Positions 1 to 7,896 of a DNA stretch of 9,176 bases are shown in pieces (position 1 is the stretch's first letter; every line of letters starts with the position of its first letter). Made by a program: the position numbers and the translations under genes. The notes under the pieces are model-generated. The model ran no database searches and was not told the DNA's origin. It saw only the letters and a list, made by a program, of their open reading frames with translations. The stretch is from Odoribacteraceae bacterium (GTDB lineage: Bacteria > Bacteroidota > Bacteroidia > Bacteroidales > Marinifilaceae): the NCBI GenBank assembly GCA_031279175.1, contig JAITJA010000168.1, positions 1 to 9,176 of the forward strand, given 5' to 3'.

Positions 1-1557
1 GAGAGCCTTCGAGTGCTCGACGCGATCATCTGGCACCTCCTCCAGCAGTGGCACGGCGACTTGTTTCAGCACGCCCAGCTCGTAGGCGAGTGCCGAGTTA
101 AAGAGCACGTCGGCCTCCTCCTGGTACGGGACGATGTGCGATTGTTCGCCGGCGAGGACGCTTTCCCAGCGCTTGAGGGTTTGGAGGGCCGTGTAGCCGC
201 GGTACTTGTAGTCGCGCACCACGCGTCGGATCAGCCGGTTGTCCGTCGGGTTAATGATATTGTGGTTATCGATCGAGATCGAGGTGAGCGCCGAGATAAA
301 GATCTTGAACAACCTTTCTCGTTCGATGTTGGCGACCAGGCGCGGGTTCAGGCCGTGAATTCCCTCGACAATGATCACGCCTCGTGGCGGGAGGCGGAGG
401 CGTTCCCCGTCATGATATCGCCTTCCGGTCTCGAACGAGAACTTGGGGATCTCTATTTCCTCGCCACGCGCCAGTAGGGAGAGGTCGCGGTTGAATAATT
501 CCACGTCGAGCGCGTCGATGGTCTCGAAATCGAGCTCTCCCTTCTTGTCGCGCGGTGTATCCTCGCGGTTGACGAAATAATTATCGAGGGAGAGGTTGAC
601 GGGGCGCGCTCCGTTCACCATGAGTTGCACGGCGAGTCGCTTCCCGAAGGTGGTCTTTCCGGAGGATGAGGGTCCGGCGATCAGTATGACTCTCACTTTC
701 CCGCGTTGTTCGCGCACCATGTCGGCGATTCGCGAGATTCTTTTCTCGTGCAGGGCCTCGTTGACCTTGATTATCTCTCCGGCGTCCCCGTCCTCGACGC
801 GTCGGTTGAGGTCTCCGACGCGCGAGACGCGCGTGTTTCGCGCCACTCGTTTGTCCTCGCCGAGGAGGGCGAAGAGTTTTTCGCGGGGGACGAGGGGCAG
901 TACTTGTCCGGGGTTCTCGCGGTCGGCCAGGAGTAGTAGTAGGCCGTCCCTGTACTTGATCAGGTTGAAGACCCTGGCGAGGCCGGCGCGGGGTGCGAGC
1001 GTTCCGTAGAAATACCCGGGGGTGTCGCCGAGACGGTAGACGGAGGTGTAGCTTTTGCCGCGTGTCGCGAGCAGGGCTTGCTTGTCCCGCAGTCCCTCGT
1101 TGACGAAGAGGCGGATTGCCTCGCGGGTGATTGTTTCCTCGCGGGTGATTTCCTCGTTGGCGTCGATGATGTCGCGCATTTTTCGCTCGAGCCCGGGGAC
1201 GTCCAGCTCGTCGATATTGACGCGTCGGGCGCGGCAGTAGATCCCGTTGGAGATGAAGTGATCGACGAGGATCCCGGCGCGGGGGTGGATGGTCCTGAGG
1301 GCCTTGTAGAGGACGAAGATGAGGGTCCGGACGTAGATGCTGTACCCGTCGAGGGAGGCGATCGTGATGAAGCGGACGGACTTGGGCTTGTATAGCTTGT
1401 AGTGTAGCTCGCGGGTTTCGTTGTTCACGAGTGCCCCTATGAACTCGTTGTTCGCGCCGGGGAAGAGTATTCGCTCGAGCTCCTCGAGGCTACTTCCGGT
1501 GGGGATTTCGACGACGCGGCGGTTGTTTTCGCAGAAGATAGTTAGTGTTTCTTTCAT
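1..1557 (-). CDS. Nucleoside (uridine-type) kinase with N-terminal TGS/ThrRS-like domains, partial at its C-terminus
   Basis: The ATG is at 1557-1555 and the frame stays open to base 1, so 519 codons are visible and the C-terminal end is missing. Residues 1-65 resemble a TGS domain. Residues about 75-165 resemble the second N-terminal domain of threonyl-tRNA synthetase (HPRAGILVDHFISNGIYC at 91-108). Residues 287 onward form a P-loop kinase of the uridine kinase/phosphoribulokinase family: Walker A GPSSSGKTT at 295-303, SLDNYF at 323-328, a TPRD...GELDFE stretch just after it, and VEGIHGLNP from 397. The expected reaction is ATP-dependent phosphorylation of a nucleoside such as uridine in cytoplasmic pyrimidine salvage. 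Complete relatives are about 550 residues, so only a short tail should be missing. The gene starts 21 nt after the lytic transglycosylase stop and is probably cotranscribed with it. The family assignment is firm. The exact nucleoside is not readable from sequence, and database names for the family vary (uridine kinase, nucleoside kinase). Confidence 0.88.
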   Translation of the reverse strand, partial: MKETLTIFCENNRRVVEIPTGSSLEELERILFPGANNEFIGALVNNETRELHYKLYKPKSVRFITIASLDGYSIYVRTLIFVLYKALRTIHPRAGILVDHFISNGIYCRARRVNIDELDVPGLERKMRDIIDANEEITREETITREAIRLFVNEGLRDKQALLATRGKSYTSVYRLGDTPGYFYGTLAPRAGLARVFNLIKYRDGLLLLLADRENPGQVLPLVPREKLFALLGEDKRVARNTRVSRVGDLNRRVEDGDAGEIIKVNEALHEKRISRIADMVREQRGKVRVILIAGPSSSGKTTFGKRLAVQLMVNGARPVNLSLDNYFVNREDTPRDKKGELDFETIDALDVELFNRDLSLLARGEEIEIPKFSFETGRRYHDGERLRLPPRGVIIVEGIHGLNPRLVANIERERLFKIFISALTSISIDNHNIINPTDNRLIRRVVRDYKYRGYTALQTLKRWESVLAGEQSHIVPYQEEADVLFNSALAYELGVLKQVAVPLLEEVPDDRVEHSKAL

Positions 1558-1578
1558 GGACGTTTGTTTTAATTGATT

Positions 1579-2508
1579 TTAGCGGTATGCGTTTTTGTTT
1601 TTCGGTATCGCGACGCGGTATGTTTTTTCCCTGGAGACGTCCAGCGACCACGCGCGGAGCCAAGGGTTGAATCGTTTCAGTGTCTTGTATGATATTCCGT
1701 TTTCCCTGGCGAAGTCGGCCAGGTTAGTGATGGAGGAGGTGATTTCGATTTCCTCGTACTCCTCGGCCGGGTATGGTTCCGGCGGGCGGAACCCGTAGCG
1801 GGCGGGGTGCTCGATGATTTGCTTGAGCGCGAGGAGGCGGAACACGTAGCGGCTGGTTTCCTCGGCCAGGAGGAGGTCGTGGTAATTTGTTTCTTGCTGT
1901 ATTTCGACTTGCCGGGCGACGTTTTTCACGCCGGTGTTGTAGGCGGCGGCGGCCATTGTCCACGACCCGAATCGTTCTTTTGCCTCTTTCAGGTACCGGC
2001 ACGCGGCGCGGGTGGCTTTCTCGAGGTGGTATCGCTCGTCGACCTGTTCGTTGACCTCCAGGCCGTGTTCCCGCGCGGTGCTCTTGAGGAATTGCCACAG
2101 TCCAACGGCTGCTGCCGGCGAGACGGCACGCGGGTTGAGCGAGCTTTCGGCCGCGGCAAGGTACTTGAAGTCGTCCGGCACGCCCTCCTCTCGCAGGATC
2201 GGCTCGAAACGGGCGAAGTAACGCGGCGCGTTCTTGAGGAGCAGTATCGCGTGGGAGTGGAAGTAGGCGTTCGCGACCAGTTCGCGTCGAAGGGATTCCG
2301 ACACGTCTCTCCGCCACAAGGGTACTTCCTCGCCTGCTAACGCGAGGCGATCGGGAATGTAAACGTCACCGGAAAGTGGCGCGACGCGCGATGGTTCTTT
2401 GCCGTCTCCCTCGTCCCCCGCGCGCATGATGGCGCGTACCTGCATGACTACAAGTAGCCCGACGAGCGCGAGTAGACAGATGTTAATGTATTTTCTTTTA
2501 TCCTTCAT
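1579..2508 (-). CDS. Membrane-anchored lytic transglycosylase (SLT domain, MltD-like)
   Basis: This 309-residue enzyme should cleave the MurNAc-GlcNAc bond of peptidoglycan, leaving 1,6-anhydro ends, on the periplasmic side. Residues 8-25 form one hydrophobic segment without a lipobox, so it is probably an uncleaved membrane anchor. The SLT domain spans about 100-235: catalytic Glu121 in AAAESSLNPRAVSP, then AVGLWQF (134-140) and AAAYNTG (187-193), all family hallmarks. The tail at 255-305 (ITNLADFARENGISYKTLKRFNPWL, split here as ITNLADFAREN and GISYKTLKRFNPWL) looks like a degenerate LysM-type glycan-binding module. The frame extends upstream to 2610, but that extension encodes a charged stretch before the anchor, so the ATG at 2508-2506 giving MKDKRKYIN is preferred. 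The neighbour downstream is the nucleoside kinase, 21 nt away, with no evident functional link. A weak promoter-like element lies just upstream. Confidence 0.88.
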   Translation of the reverse strand: MKDKRKYINICLLALVGLLVVMQVRAIMRAGDEGDGKEPSRVAPLSGDVYIPDRLALAGEEVPLWRRDVSESLRRELVANAYFHSHAILLLKNAPRYFARFEPILREEGVPDDFKYLAAAESSLNPRAVSPAAAVGLWQFLKSTAREHGLEVNEQVDERYHLEKATRAACRYLKEAKERFGSWTMAAAAYNTGVKNVARQVEIQQETNYHDLLLAEETSRYVFRLLALKQIIEHPARYGFRPPEPYPAEEYEEIEITSSITNLADFARENGISYKTLKRFNPWLRAWSLDVSREKTYRVAIPKNKNAYR

Positions 2509-2536
2509 GTTGTTCTTCACGATTTGTAACGGGCGG

Positions 2537-2543
2537 CAAAGTA
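2537..2543 (-). promoter_or_regulatory. Weak -7-like element for the lytic transglycosylase unit
   Basis: On the minus strand this reads TACTTTG, close to the Bacteroidetes -7 consensus TAnnTTTG but one base short. It lies 28 nt before the chosen ATG, which suits a short leader. No TTG is found at the expected -33 distance, so this is only a candidate. Confidence 0.22.
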
Positions 2544-2610
2544 GCTCCTTTTTCCCGGATTTCCTACTGCGCGGGAGGGGGAGGTTTTCCCTGCTGATTT
2601 TCCCGGCCAA

Positions 2611-2640
2611 TTGCCATTCGGATAATAATGCCTACATTTA
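2611..2640 (+). promoter_or_regulatory. Bacteroidetes-type promoter for the 2707-6464 operon
   Basis: TTG at 2611-2613 is followed after 19 nt by TACATTTA at 2633-2640, a 7 of 8 match to the -7 consensus TAnnTTTG with the standard TTG-N19-21 spacing for the primary sigma factor of this phylum. Transcription would begin near 2647, leaving a leader of about 60 nt before the ATG at 2707. It lies between two divergently transcribed genes. Confidence 0.55.
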
Positions 2641-2706
2641 CGCGATCGTTCGGGACGGGTATCCGGTTCGCGGGCGACATTTCAACACTTTAACACGTTA
2701 ATCACT

Positions 2707-3891
2707 ATGAACGCGAGATTTCTACTTTGTTTCCTCTTGCTCGCCGGGTCGTTTTCTCCCGCGCTTGCCCAGGAGGCAGAAAAGATACGGGCCAAGGGAC
2801 GGGTGCTGGATGAACAGACCAACGAACCGATGGCTTTCGTGAATATCGGGCTGGTCGGCACCACGATGGGCGTGGCCTCGAATACCGAGGGGTATTTCGA
2901 ACTGGCAGTGCCCCCGCGGTACGCTAACCACGCGACGCGCTTCTCGGCAATCGGCTACGCCTCGCGCGAGATGCAGTTCCACGAGTTGCAAGGGAATGAA
3001 GAGGTGGTCGTCTACCTGAAACCAGTGGCCTACGCGCTGGCAGACGTGAAGGTGGTCGGGACGGTGGACGCGACACGCCGCCTGCTGGAGAAGGTGGTGA
3101 ATAATATCCCGAAGAACTATATCTCGCGCCCTTATAATTACGAGGGGTACTTCGAACGCGTGGTCTCCGTCAACGGCAAGGAGACGGAGAAGAAAGAGGC
3201 GATCGTGCTGCTCCACGACAAGCGAGGCTACGAGCGGGTGGACGTCGCGCGGGCTTTTACCGACCTGAATTATACCTTCACGCAGGTGCGGCGAGGTAAA
3301 CCGTTTGCCTCCGCGGCCGACGGGATGATCTATTTCGACGACGTGGTCACGGCCGACGTGGTGAGGCACGCGCGTAACGCGCTCGACACGAAAAATTCTC
3401 GCGAATATCGCTTCCGGGACAAGGGAAAGACTTTCTACGACGGGGATACCGTGCAGGTGATCGCCTACGAGTGCCTCCGACCCTCCCTGTCAACAACCGG
3501 TGACTACGCGCCCCTGACGTGTAGCGGGGAGATCTATATCAAACTGAAGGATCTCGCGGTAATTAAATACGTCGCGACGATCACTTCCAGCCATTTCAAC
3601 GTCATGGGACGTAACCTGGCCCCGGTGAACGAGCCGCGGCAGGAGAAATGCACCACGACCATGATCACTAATTATAAAAAGGTATCCTCGTACTATTTCA
3701 TGAGTGGCGCGAGCATCGACTACTCGTACGAGACAGGAGGGAACCAGGTGAAAGGAAAGGTGCAATATCATACCACGGGCGTGCGTCTCGATGACCCGCT
3801 GCCGGTCGCCGGTCGGCTCTACTACGAGCAGATGGACGCCGATTATAGTTTCTGGGATCGCCACACGCTCTCCCTCGATGAAGTGAAATAA
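2707..3891 (+). CDS. Secreted protein with N-terminal carboxypeptidase-regulatory-like domain
   Basis: This 394-residue protein starts with a signal peptide (residues 1-21, cleavage expected after SPALA before QE), so it is exported to the periplasm or envelope. Residues about 28-118 form a beta-sandwich of the CarboxypepD_reg-like type: KGRVLDEQTNEPMAFVNIGL, then GVASNTEGYFEL and FSAIGYASREM. The remaining 275 residues are rich in aromatic residues and alternate in a beta-strand-like pattern; I recognise no enzymatic motif there. It has no TonB plug or barrel and is much shorter than SusC-like receptors that begin with the same domain. It is the first gene of a run with guaA, only 18 nt upstream of it, behind a good promoter. 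No specific function can be given. Envelope beta-protein is the safest description. Confidence 0.82.
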   Translation: MNARFLLCFLLLAGSFSPALAQEAEKIRAKGRVLDEQTNEPMAFVNIGLVGTTMGVASNTEGYFELAVPPRYANHATRFSAIGYASREMQFHELQGNEEVVVYLKPVAYALADVKVVGTVDATRRLLEKVVNNIPKNYISRPYNYEGYFERVVSVNGKETEKKEAIVLLHDKRGYERVDVARAFTDLNYTFTQVRRGKPFASAADGMIYFDDVVTADVVRHARNALDTKNSREYRFRDKGKTFYDGDTVQVIAYECLRPSLSTTGDYAPLTCSGEIYIKLKDLAVIKYVATITSSHFNVMGRNLAPVNEPRQEKCTTTMITNYKKVSSYYFMSGASIDYSYETGGNQVKGKVQYHTTGVRLDDPLPVAGRLYYEQMDADYSFWDRHTLSLDEVK

Positions 3892-3909
3892 TTCAACGCG
3901 TCAAATACA

Positions 3910-5439
3910 ATGCAAGAAAAGATTTTGATACTGGACTTCGGTTCGCAGTACACGCAATTAATCGCCCGGAGGGTGAGGGAGCTAAATGTCTATTGCGAGA
4001 TACATCCCTATCACCATGTCCCCCTCCCGGACGCCTCCGTCAAGGGAGTAATCCTCTCCGGCAGTCCCTTCTCCGTCCTCGACGAGAACGCCCCGCGCCC
4101 CGACCTCTCGGCGATCAAGGGCAAGTTGCCGCTCCTCGGCGTTTGTTACGGGGCACAATACCTCGCCCACCGCTTCGGCGGGGAGGTCAAGGCCTCTAAC
4201 TCGCGAGAATACGGGCAAGCCAATCTCTCGCGCGTGAACAGGGAGTGCCCCCTCTTCCGGTCGATCAGCGACGGTTCGCGGGTGTGGATGTCGCACGGGG
4301 ACACGATCGAATCGTTGCCGCCGGGATGCTCCGCGGTAGCCAGCACCGCCGACGTGACGAACGCCGCCTACCAGGTCGAGGGCGAACAAACCTTCGGCAT
4401 ACAGTTCCACCCGGAGGTCTATCACACGACCGAGGGAACGATATTGCTGAAGAACTTCGTCGTCGATATCTGCGGCTGCAAGCAAGAGTGGACGCCCGAC
4501 TCCTTTATCGAGTCGACGGTAAACGAGCTGAAGAACAAGATCGGTGACGACAGGGTCATCCTCGGACTCTCCGGCGGCGTCGACTCCACGGTAGCGGCCA
4601 TGCTGCTGCACCGCGCCATCGGCCCGCGCCTGACGTGTATCTTCGTGGATAACGGCCTGCTGCGCCTGGGAGAGTTTGACTCCGTGATGGAGAACTACAA
4701 GGAGCTGGGGCTGCACGTGATCGGCGTGGACGCCGGCGACCTGTTCCTGTCGCGGCTGGCGGGCGCGGAAGAGCCGGAAAGGAAACGGAAGATCATCGGG
4801 AATACCTTTATAGACGTCTTCGACGCCAAGGCCGGCGAGATCGAGGAGGCCCGCTGGCTGGGACAGGGCACGATATATCCCGACGTGATCGAATCCCTCT
4901 CGGTGAACGGCCCCTCGCAGACCATCAAGTCGCACCATAACGTGGGCGGCCTGCCCGGTTACATGAAACTAAAGATCGTGGAACCCCTCCGCCTCCTCTT
5001 CAAGGACGAGGTGCGACGCGTGGGCAAGAGCCTCGGGCTGCCAGAGAAATTCCTGCGTCGTCACCCCTTCCCCGGCCCCGGGCTCGCCATTCGCGTGCTG
5101 GGAGAGGTGACGAGAGAGAAAGTACGCCTGCTGCAAGAGGCAGACGCGATCTATATCTCCCTGCTGGAAGAGACGGGACTGTACGACAGTGTCTGGCAGG
5201 CCGCGACAATCCTGCTGCCGGTGCGGAGCGTCGGCGTGATGGGCGACGAGCGCACGTACGAGAATGTCGTGGCACTACGCGCCGTGGAGTCGACGGACGG
5301 CATGACCGCCGACTGGTGTCACCTGCCCCACGACTTCCTCGCGCGCGTTTCCAACCAGATCATCAATAACGTCCGTGGCGTCAACCGCGTGGTTTACGAC
5401 ATCAGTTCCAAACCACCAGCCACCATCGAATGGGAATAA
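3910..5439 (+). CDS. guaA: GMP synthase (glutamine-hydrolysing)
   Basis: GuaA converts XMP to GMP using ATP and the amide of glutamine, the last step of guanine nucleotide synthesis in the cytoplasm. At 509 residues it has the usual full length. The N-terminal class I glutamine amidotransferase domain (about 1-190) shows LDFGSQYTQLIARRVRE, the nucleophile Cys79 in GVCYGAQYLA and the His167/Glu169 pair in GIQFHPEVYH. The ATP pyrophosphatase domain follows with the PP-loop SGGVDS at 221-226, then the dimerisation domain with RHPFPGPGLAIR. The C-terminus is the canonical PPATIEWE. Residues 49-53 read LSGSP where many bacteria have LSGGP; the Ser form is common in Bacteroidetes and is not a defect. 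The gene follows the secreted protein by 18 nt, and its stop overlaps the start of the DHH phosphoesterase gene. No purine riboswitch is visible upstream. Confidence 0.97.
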   Translation: MQEKILILDFGSQYTQLIARRVRELNVYCEIHPYHHVPLPDASVKGVILSGSPFSVLDENAPRPDLSAIKGKLPLLGVCYGAQYLAHRFGGEVKASNSREYGQANLSRVNRECPLFRSISDGSRVWMSHGDTIESLPPGCSAVASTADVTNAAYQVEGEQTFGIQFHPEVYHTTEGTILLKNFVVDICGCKQEWTPDSFIESTVNELKNKIGDDRVILGLSGGVDSTVAAMLLHRAIGPRLTCIFVDNGLLRLGEFDSVMENYKELGLHVIGVDAGDLFLSRLAGAEEPERKRKIIGNTFIDVFDAKAGEIEEARWLGQGTIYPDVIESLSVNGPSQTIKSHHNVGGLPGYMKLKIVEPLRLLFKDEVRRVGKSLGLPEKFLRRHPFPGPGLAIRVLGEVTREKVRLLQEADAIYISLLEETGLYDSVWQAATILLPVRSVGVMGDERTYENVVALRAVESTDGMTADWCHLPHDFLARVSNQIINNVRGVNRVVYDISSKPPATIEWE

Positions 5440-6464
5440 TGAGAAGAGAAATCATCGAGAAACTACGGCAACGACTGGAGGACGATTCCCTGAAAATCGC
5501 GATCATCCCGCATATCTCCGCGGACGGGGACGCGGCAGGCGCGTGCTCTGCCCTGTGGCAGGTGTTTGATCGCGTGGGAAAGCAGGCGCGGGTGCTCACG
5601 TGCGACTATTTCCCGGATTACCTGAAATGGTTGAAGCGCCTCCCGGACGCCATCTCTTTCCAGAAACACCCCGGCGAGTGCGCGAAATGGTTGCAAGAGG
5701 CCGGGATGCTCTGCATGATAGATCACAATACCTTTACGCGAGAGGGAGACCTGGAGCCTTTCACGCGACACTTCCAGGGCGATGTGCTGATGATTGATCA
5801 CCACCCCGACCCGATCGAGGTCGCGTACCGCTTCTCGGACACGCGAGTCTCCTCGACCTGCGAGCTACTCTACCTCCTGGTCACGCGCCTCTGGGGCAAG
5901 GAAATTATCAACGCGGATATCGCCAACGCCCTCTATACCGGCATCACGACCGACACGGGAGGCTTTAGCCACAACTCTTCCAACCCGCGCACCTACCGGG
6001 TCGTCGCCGAACTCCTCGCGCTGGGACTGGACAAAGACCAGGTGTTCGACAGGCTTTACCAGCGCAATACCCTCTCCCGCCTCCGCCTCGAGGGGCATTG
6101 CCTGCTCAACAAAATGACTATCGAGGAGCCTTACCCGTTAGCGATCATCCCCATCACACTCCAAGAATTAGAAGAATTTCATTTCAAGGACGGGGACCTG
6201 GAGGGGGTCGTCAACATGCCGCTCTCCATCGAGGAGATACTCGTCTCCGTGCAAGTCACCGAGCGCAAGGAACGCGTGAAATTCTCCTTCCGCTCGAAGG
6301 GAGAAATCCCCGTCAACATCTGGGCGCGACACTTCTTCAACGGCGGCGGGCACAGGAACGCGGCAGGCGGGCAACTGGACCTGCCGCTGGATGTATGCCT
6401 GAAAAAACTCCGCGAGAGCGCCGCATGGTTCTTCAGCGAGTACGTCAACAACACCCCGCTTTAA
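5439..6464 (+). CDS. DHH/DHHA1 family phosphoesterase, NrnA-like (nanoRNase/pAp phosphatase)
   Basis: The enzyme is expected to be a cytoplasmic Mn-dependent phosphoesterase that degrades 2-5 nt RNAs and may dephosphorylate pAp. The chosen ATG (5439-5441) shares its first base with the guaA stop TAA, giving a stop/start overlap typical of translational coupling; it yields 341 residues. A second in-frame ATG at 5430 would add MGI and cannot be excluded. With numbering from 5430, the metal-binding motifs of the DHH domain are IPHISADGDAAGA (His28, Asp32, Asp34), MIDHN (Asp98), the signature MIDHH (121-125) and GITTDTGGF (Asp175). The DHHA1 domain carries the substrate-binding loop GGGHRNAAGG at 305-314. 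The length matches NrnA (about 310-345 residues). Oligoribonuclease activity is the best guess, but related DHH enzymes act on pAp or cyclic-dinucleotide products, and sequence alone does not decide. Confidence 0.88.
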   Translation: MRREIIEKLRQRLEDDSLKIAIIPHISADGDAAGACSALWQVFDRVGKQARVLTCDYFPDYLKWLKRLPDAISFQKHPGECAKWLQEAGMLCMIDHNTFTREGDLEPFTRHFQGDVLMIDHHPDPIEVAYRFSDTRVSSTCELLYLLVTRLWGKEIINADIANALYTGITTDTGGFSHNSSNPRTYRVVAELLALGLDKDQVFDRLYQRNTLSRLRLEGHCLLNKMTIEEPYPLAIIPITLQELEEFHFKDGDLEGVVNMPLSIEEILVSVQVTERKERVKFSFRSKGEIPVNIWARHFFNGGGHRNAAGGQLDLPLDVCLKKLRESAAWFFSEYVNNTPL

Positions 6465-6476
6465 CACCCACCGGAA

Positions 6477-6540
6477 GCCGTTCCCCGGGAGCCGTTCCCC
6501 CCATGAGCCGTTCCCCGGGGCCGTTCCCCCCATGAGCCGC
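6477..6540 (+). repeat. GC-rich short direct repeats (GCCGTTCCCC units)
   Basis: GCCGTTCCCC occurs four times, starting at 6477, 6491, 6507 and 6520, with a degenerate fifth copy at 6536. A larger 29-bp period is visible: copies 2-3 match copies 4-5, including the CCATGA between them. Some copies can fold, for example GGAA at 6473 with TTCC at 6481, and CCCCGGGG at 6513-6520 is a palindrome. There is no T-tract, so it is not a standard intrinsic terminator, although it lies just after the stop of the guaA operon. Confidence 0.75.
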
Positions 6541-6562
6541 CCCCCTCTTTGTTCGTCGAACA

Positions 6563-6593
6563 TTTGCGATCCCGGTAATAAACCTTACCTTCG
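6563..6593 (+). promoter_or_regulatory. Bacteroidetes-type promoter for the DEAD-box helicase
   Basis: TTTG at 6563-6566 is followed after 19 nt by TACCTTCG at 6586-6593, a 7 of 8 match to TAnnTTTG. The geometry is the same as at the promoter at 2611-2640. Transcription would start near 6600, giving an unusually long untranslated leader of about 100 nt before the ATG at 6699. Confidence 0.55.
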
Positions 6594-6670
6594 CGCCCGT
6601 TAACGATTCAAGGGTTGGTACACCACCACTTCTCCCCCCGCGTCAGTTACATGCAACCAAATTAATCACG

Positions 6671-6685
6671 CTGTCAAGCAGACAG
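6671..6685 (+). other. Small stem-loop in the helicase mRNA leader
   Basis: CTGTC (6671-6675) and GACAG (6681-6685) are perfect complements around the loop AAGCA, and the stem ends 13 nt before the helicase ATG. It is close enough to affect ribosome access. A 5-bp stem can occur by chance, so function is only inferred. Confidence 0.3.
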
Positions 6686-6698
6686 TAAAAACATCATC

Positions 6699-7817
6699 AT
6701 GACATTTCAAGAATTAAACATCTCGAGGCCGATACTACAGGCCCTCACTGAAAAAGGATACGCGACCCCGACGCCAATACAAGAAAAAGCCATCCCGGTA
6801 GCACTCCGGGGAAAAGACCTGCTCGGGACAGCACAAACAGGAACGGGCAAGACTGCCGCCTTCGCCATCCCGATCATACAACAACTCGAAAAGGAACAGG
6901 CATCCGGCAAACAACGCGCGATAAAAGCACTGGTGCTCACACCAACGCGCGAGCTGGCAGCACAAGTCGGCGACTGCTTCCGGGACTACGCCGCGCGCAC
7001 GAGAGTACGTCACGTCGTCATCTTCGGGGGAGTCAAGCAAAAATCACAAACCGACGCGCTGGCCCGCGGGGCAGACATACTCGTCGCCACCCCCGGCCGG
7101 CTAAACGACCTCATGAACCAGGGATTCATACGCCTCGACAACGTCCGGCATTTCGTCCTCGACGAGGCCGACCGGATGCTTGACATGGGATTCATCGCCG
7201 ACATCAAACGCCTGCTCCCCAAGCTGCCGCGTGAAAGGCAAACCCTCTTCTTCTCGGCCACGATGCCCCCTGCCATCGCCGAGCTGGCACGGGCAATGCT
7301 ACGCGACCCGGTCAAGGTAGGCGTCGCGCCGGTAGCCTCCGTGGTCGACACCGTCGAACAACGCCTGTACCGCGTCGAAAAGCAAGAAAAGAAAGACCTC
7401 CTCATCTCGCTCCTCAAGAAAGAAAACGAAAAATCAGTACTCGTCTTCTCGCGCACCAAGCACGGGGCCGACAAGATCGCACGCGTCCTCACCCGCGCCG
7501 GCATCGGAAGCGAGGCCCTGCACGGGAACAAGTCACAGGGTGCCAGGGAACGCGCGCTCGCCAACTTCAAGTCGGGAAAAACGCGCGTCATGATCGCCAC
7601 CGACATCGCCGCCAGGGGAATCGACATCATCGACCTGCCGCTGGTCATCAACTACGACCTCCCGGACGTGGCCGAAACATACGTGCACCGCGTCGGGAGA
7701 ACCGGAAGGGCGGGAAACACGGGAATGGCTCTGACCTTCTGTTCGCGAGAAGAAGAAAGCATGATGCGAGACATCCAGAAATTAACCGGGAAAAAACTCT
7801 ACCCGGTAGCCATGTAA
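6699..7817 (+). CDS. rhlE: ATP-dependent DEAD-box RNA helicase, RhlE-like
   Basis: This 372-residue cytoplasmic helicase should unwind short RNA duplexes during ribosome assembly or mRNA turnover. All core motifs are in order: Q-motif region with PTPIQ (24-28), Walker A AQTGTGKT (45-52), PTRELA (82-87), TPGR (131-134), DEAD (155-158), SAT (186-188), VLVFSRT (247-253), ATDIAARGID (300-309) and HRVGRTGR (330-337). The protein stops about 35 residues after motif VI, so it is a minimal two-domain enzyme without the basic tail seen in many RhlE proteins. The start MTFQELNIS matches the usual start of this subfamily. It has its own promoter and a leader of about 100 nt with a small hairpin, which may carry regulation. 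The helicase family is certain; RhlE rather than another DEAD-box subgroup is likely. Confidence 0.93.
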   Translation: MTFQELNISRPILQALTEKGYATPTPIQEKAIPVALRGKDLLGTAQTGTGKTAAFAIPIIQQLEKEQASGKQRAIKALVLTPTRELAAQVGDCFRDYAARTRVRHVVIFGGVKQKSQTDALARGADILVATPGRLNDLMNQGFIRLDNVRHFVLDEADRMLDMGFIADIKRLLPKLPRERQTLFFSATMPPAIAELARAMLRDPVKVGVAPVASVVDTVEQRLYRVEKQEKKDLLISLLKKENEKSVLVFSRTKHGADKIARVLTRAGIGSEALHGNKSQGARERALANFKSGKTRVMIATDIAARGIDIIDLPLVINYDLPDVAETYVHRVGRTGRAGNTGMALTFCSREEESMMRDIQKLTGKKLYPVAM

Positions 7818-7896
7818 AAAGGAAAAACTTGCGCGAAAGCACGTACGCTAAAACGCGTATTTGCACGAGAATAACAAAAATAGAACGTGAAACGCG

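Noticed and set aside
13..1395. Several plus-strand open frames of 60-154 codons
   Set aside because: They lie antisense to the continuous kinase frame, which shows clear family motifs; they are by-products of its base composition.
2509..2610. Longer N-terminus for the lytic transglycosylase starting at 2610
   Set aside because: It would put 34 mostly polar, charged residues before a typical N-terminal membrane anchor, and the weak promoter-like element lies inside it.
3982..4938. A 318-codon minus-strand open frame inside guaA
   Set aside because: It is antisense to a complete guaA with all catalytic motifs, and its translation resembles nothing.
7844..7862. Possible terminator after the helicase: TACGC and GCGTA arms followed by TTT
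   Set aside because: Only a 5-bp AT-containing stem with three T; too weak to call, though it sits in the right place.
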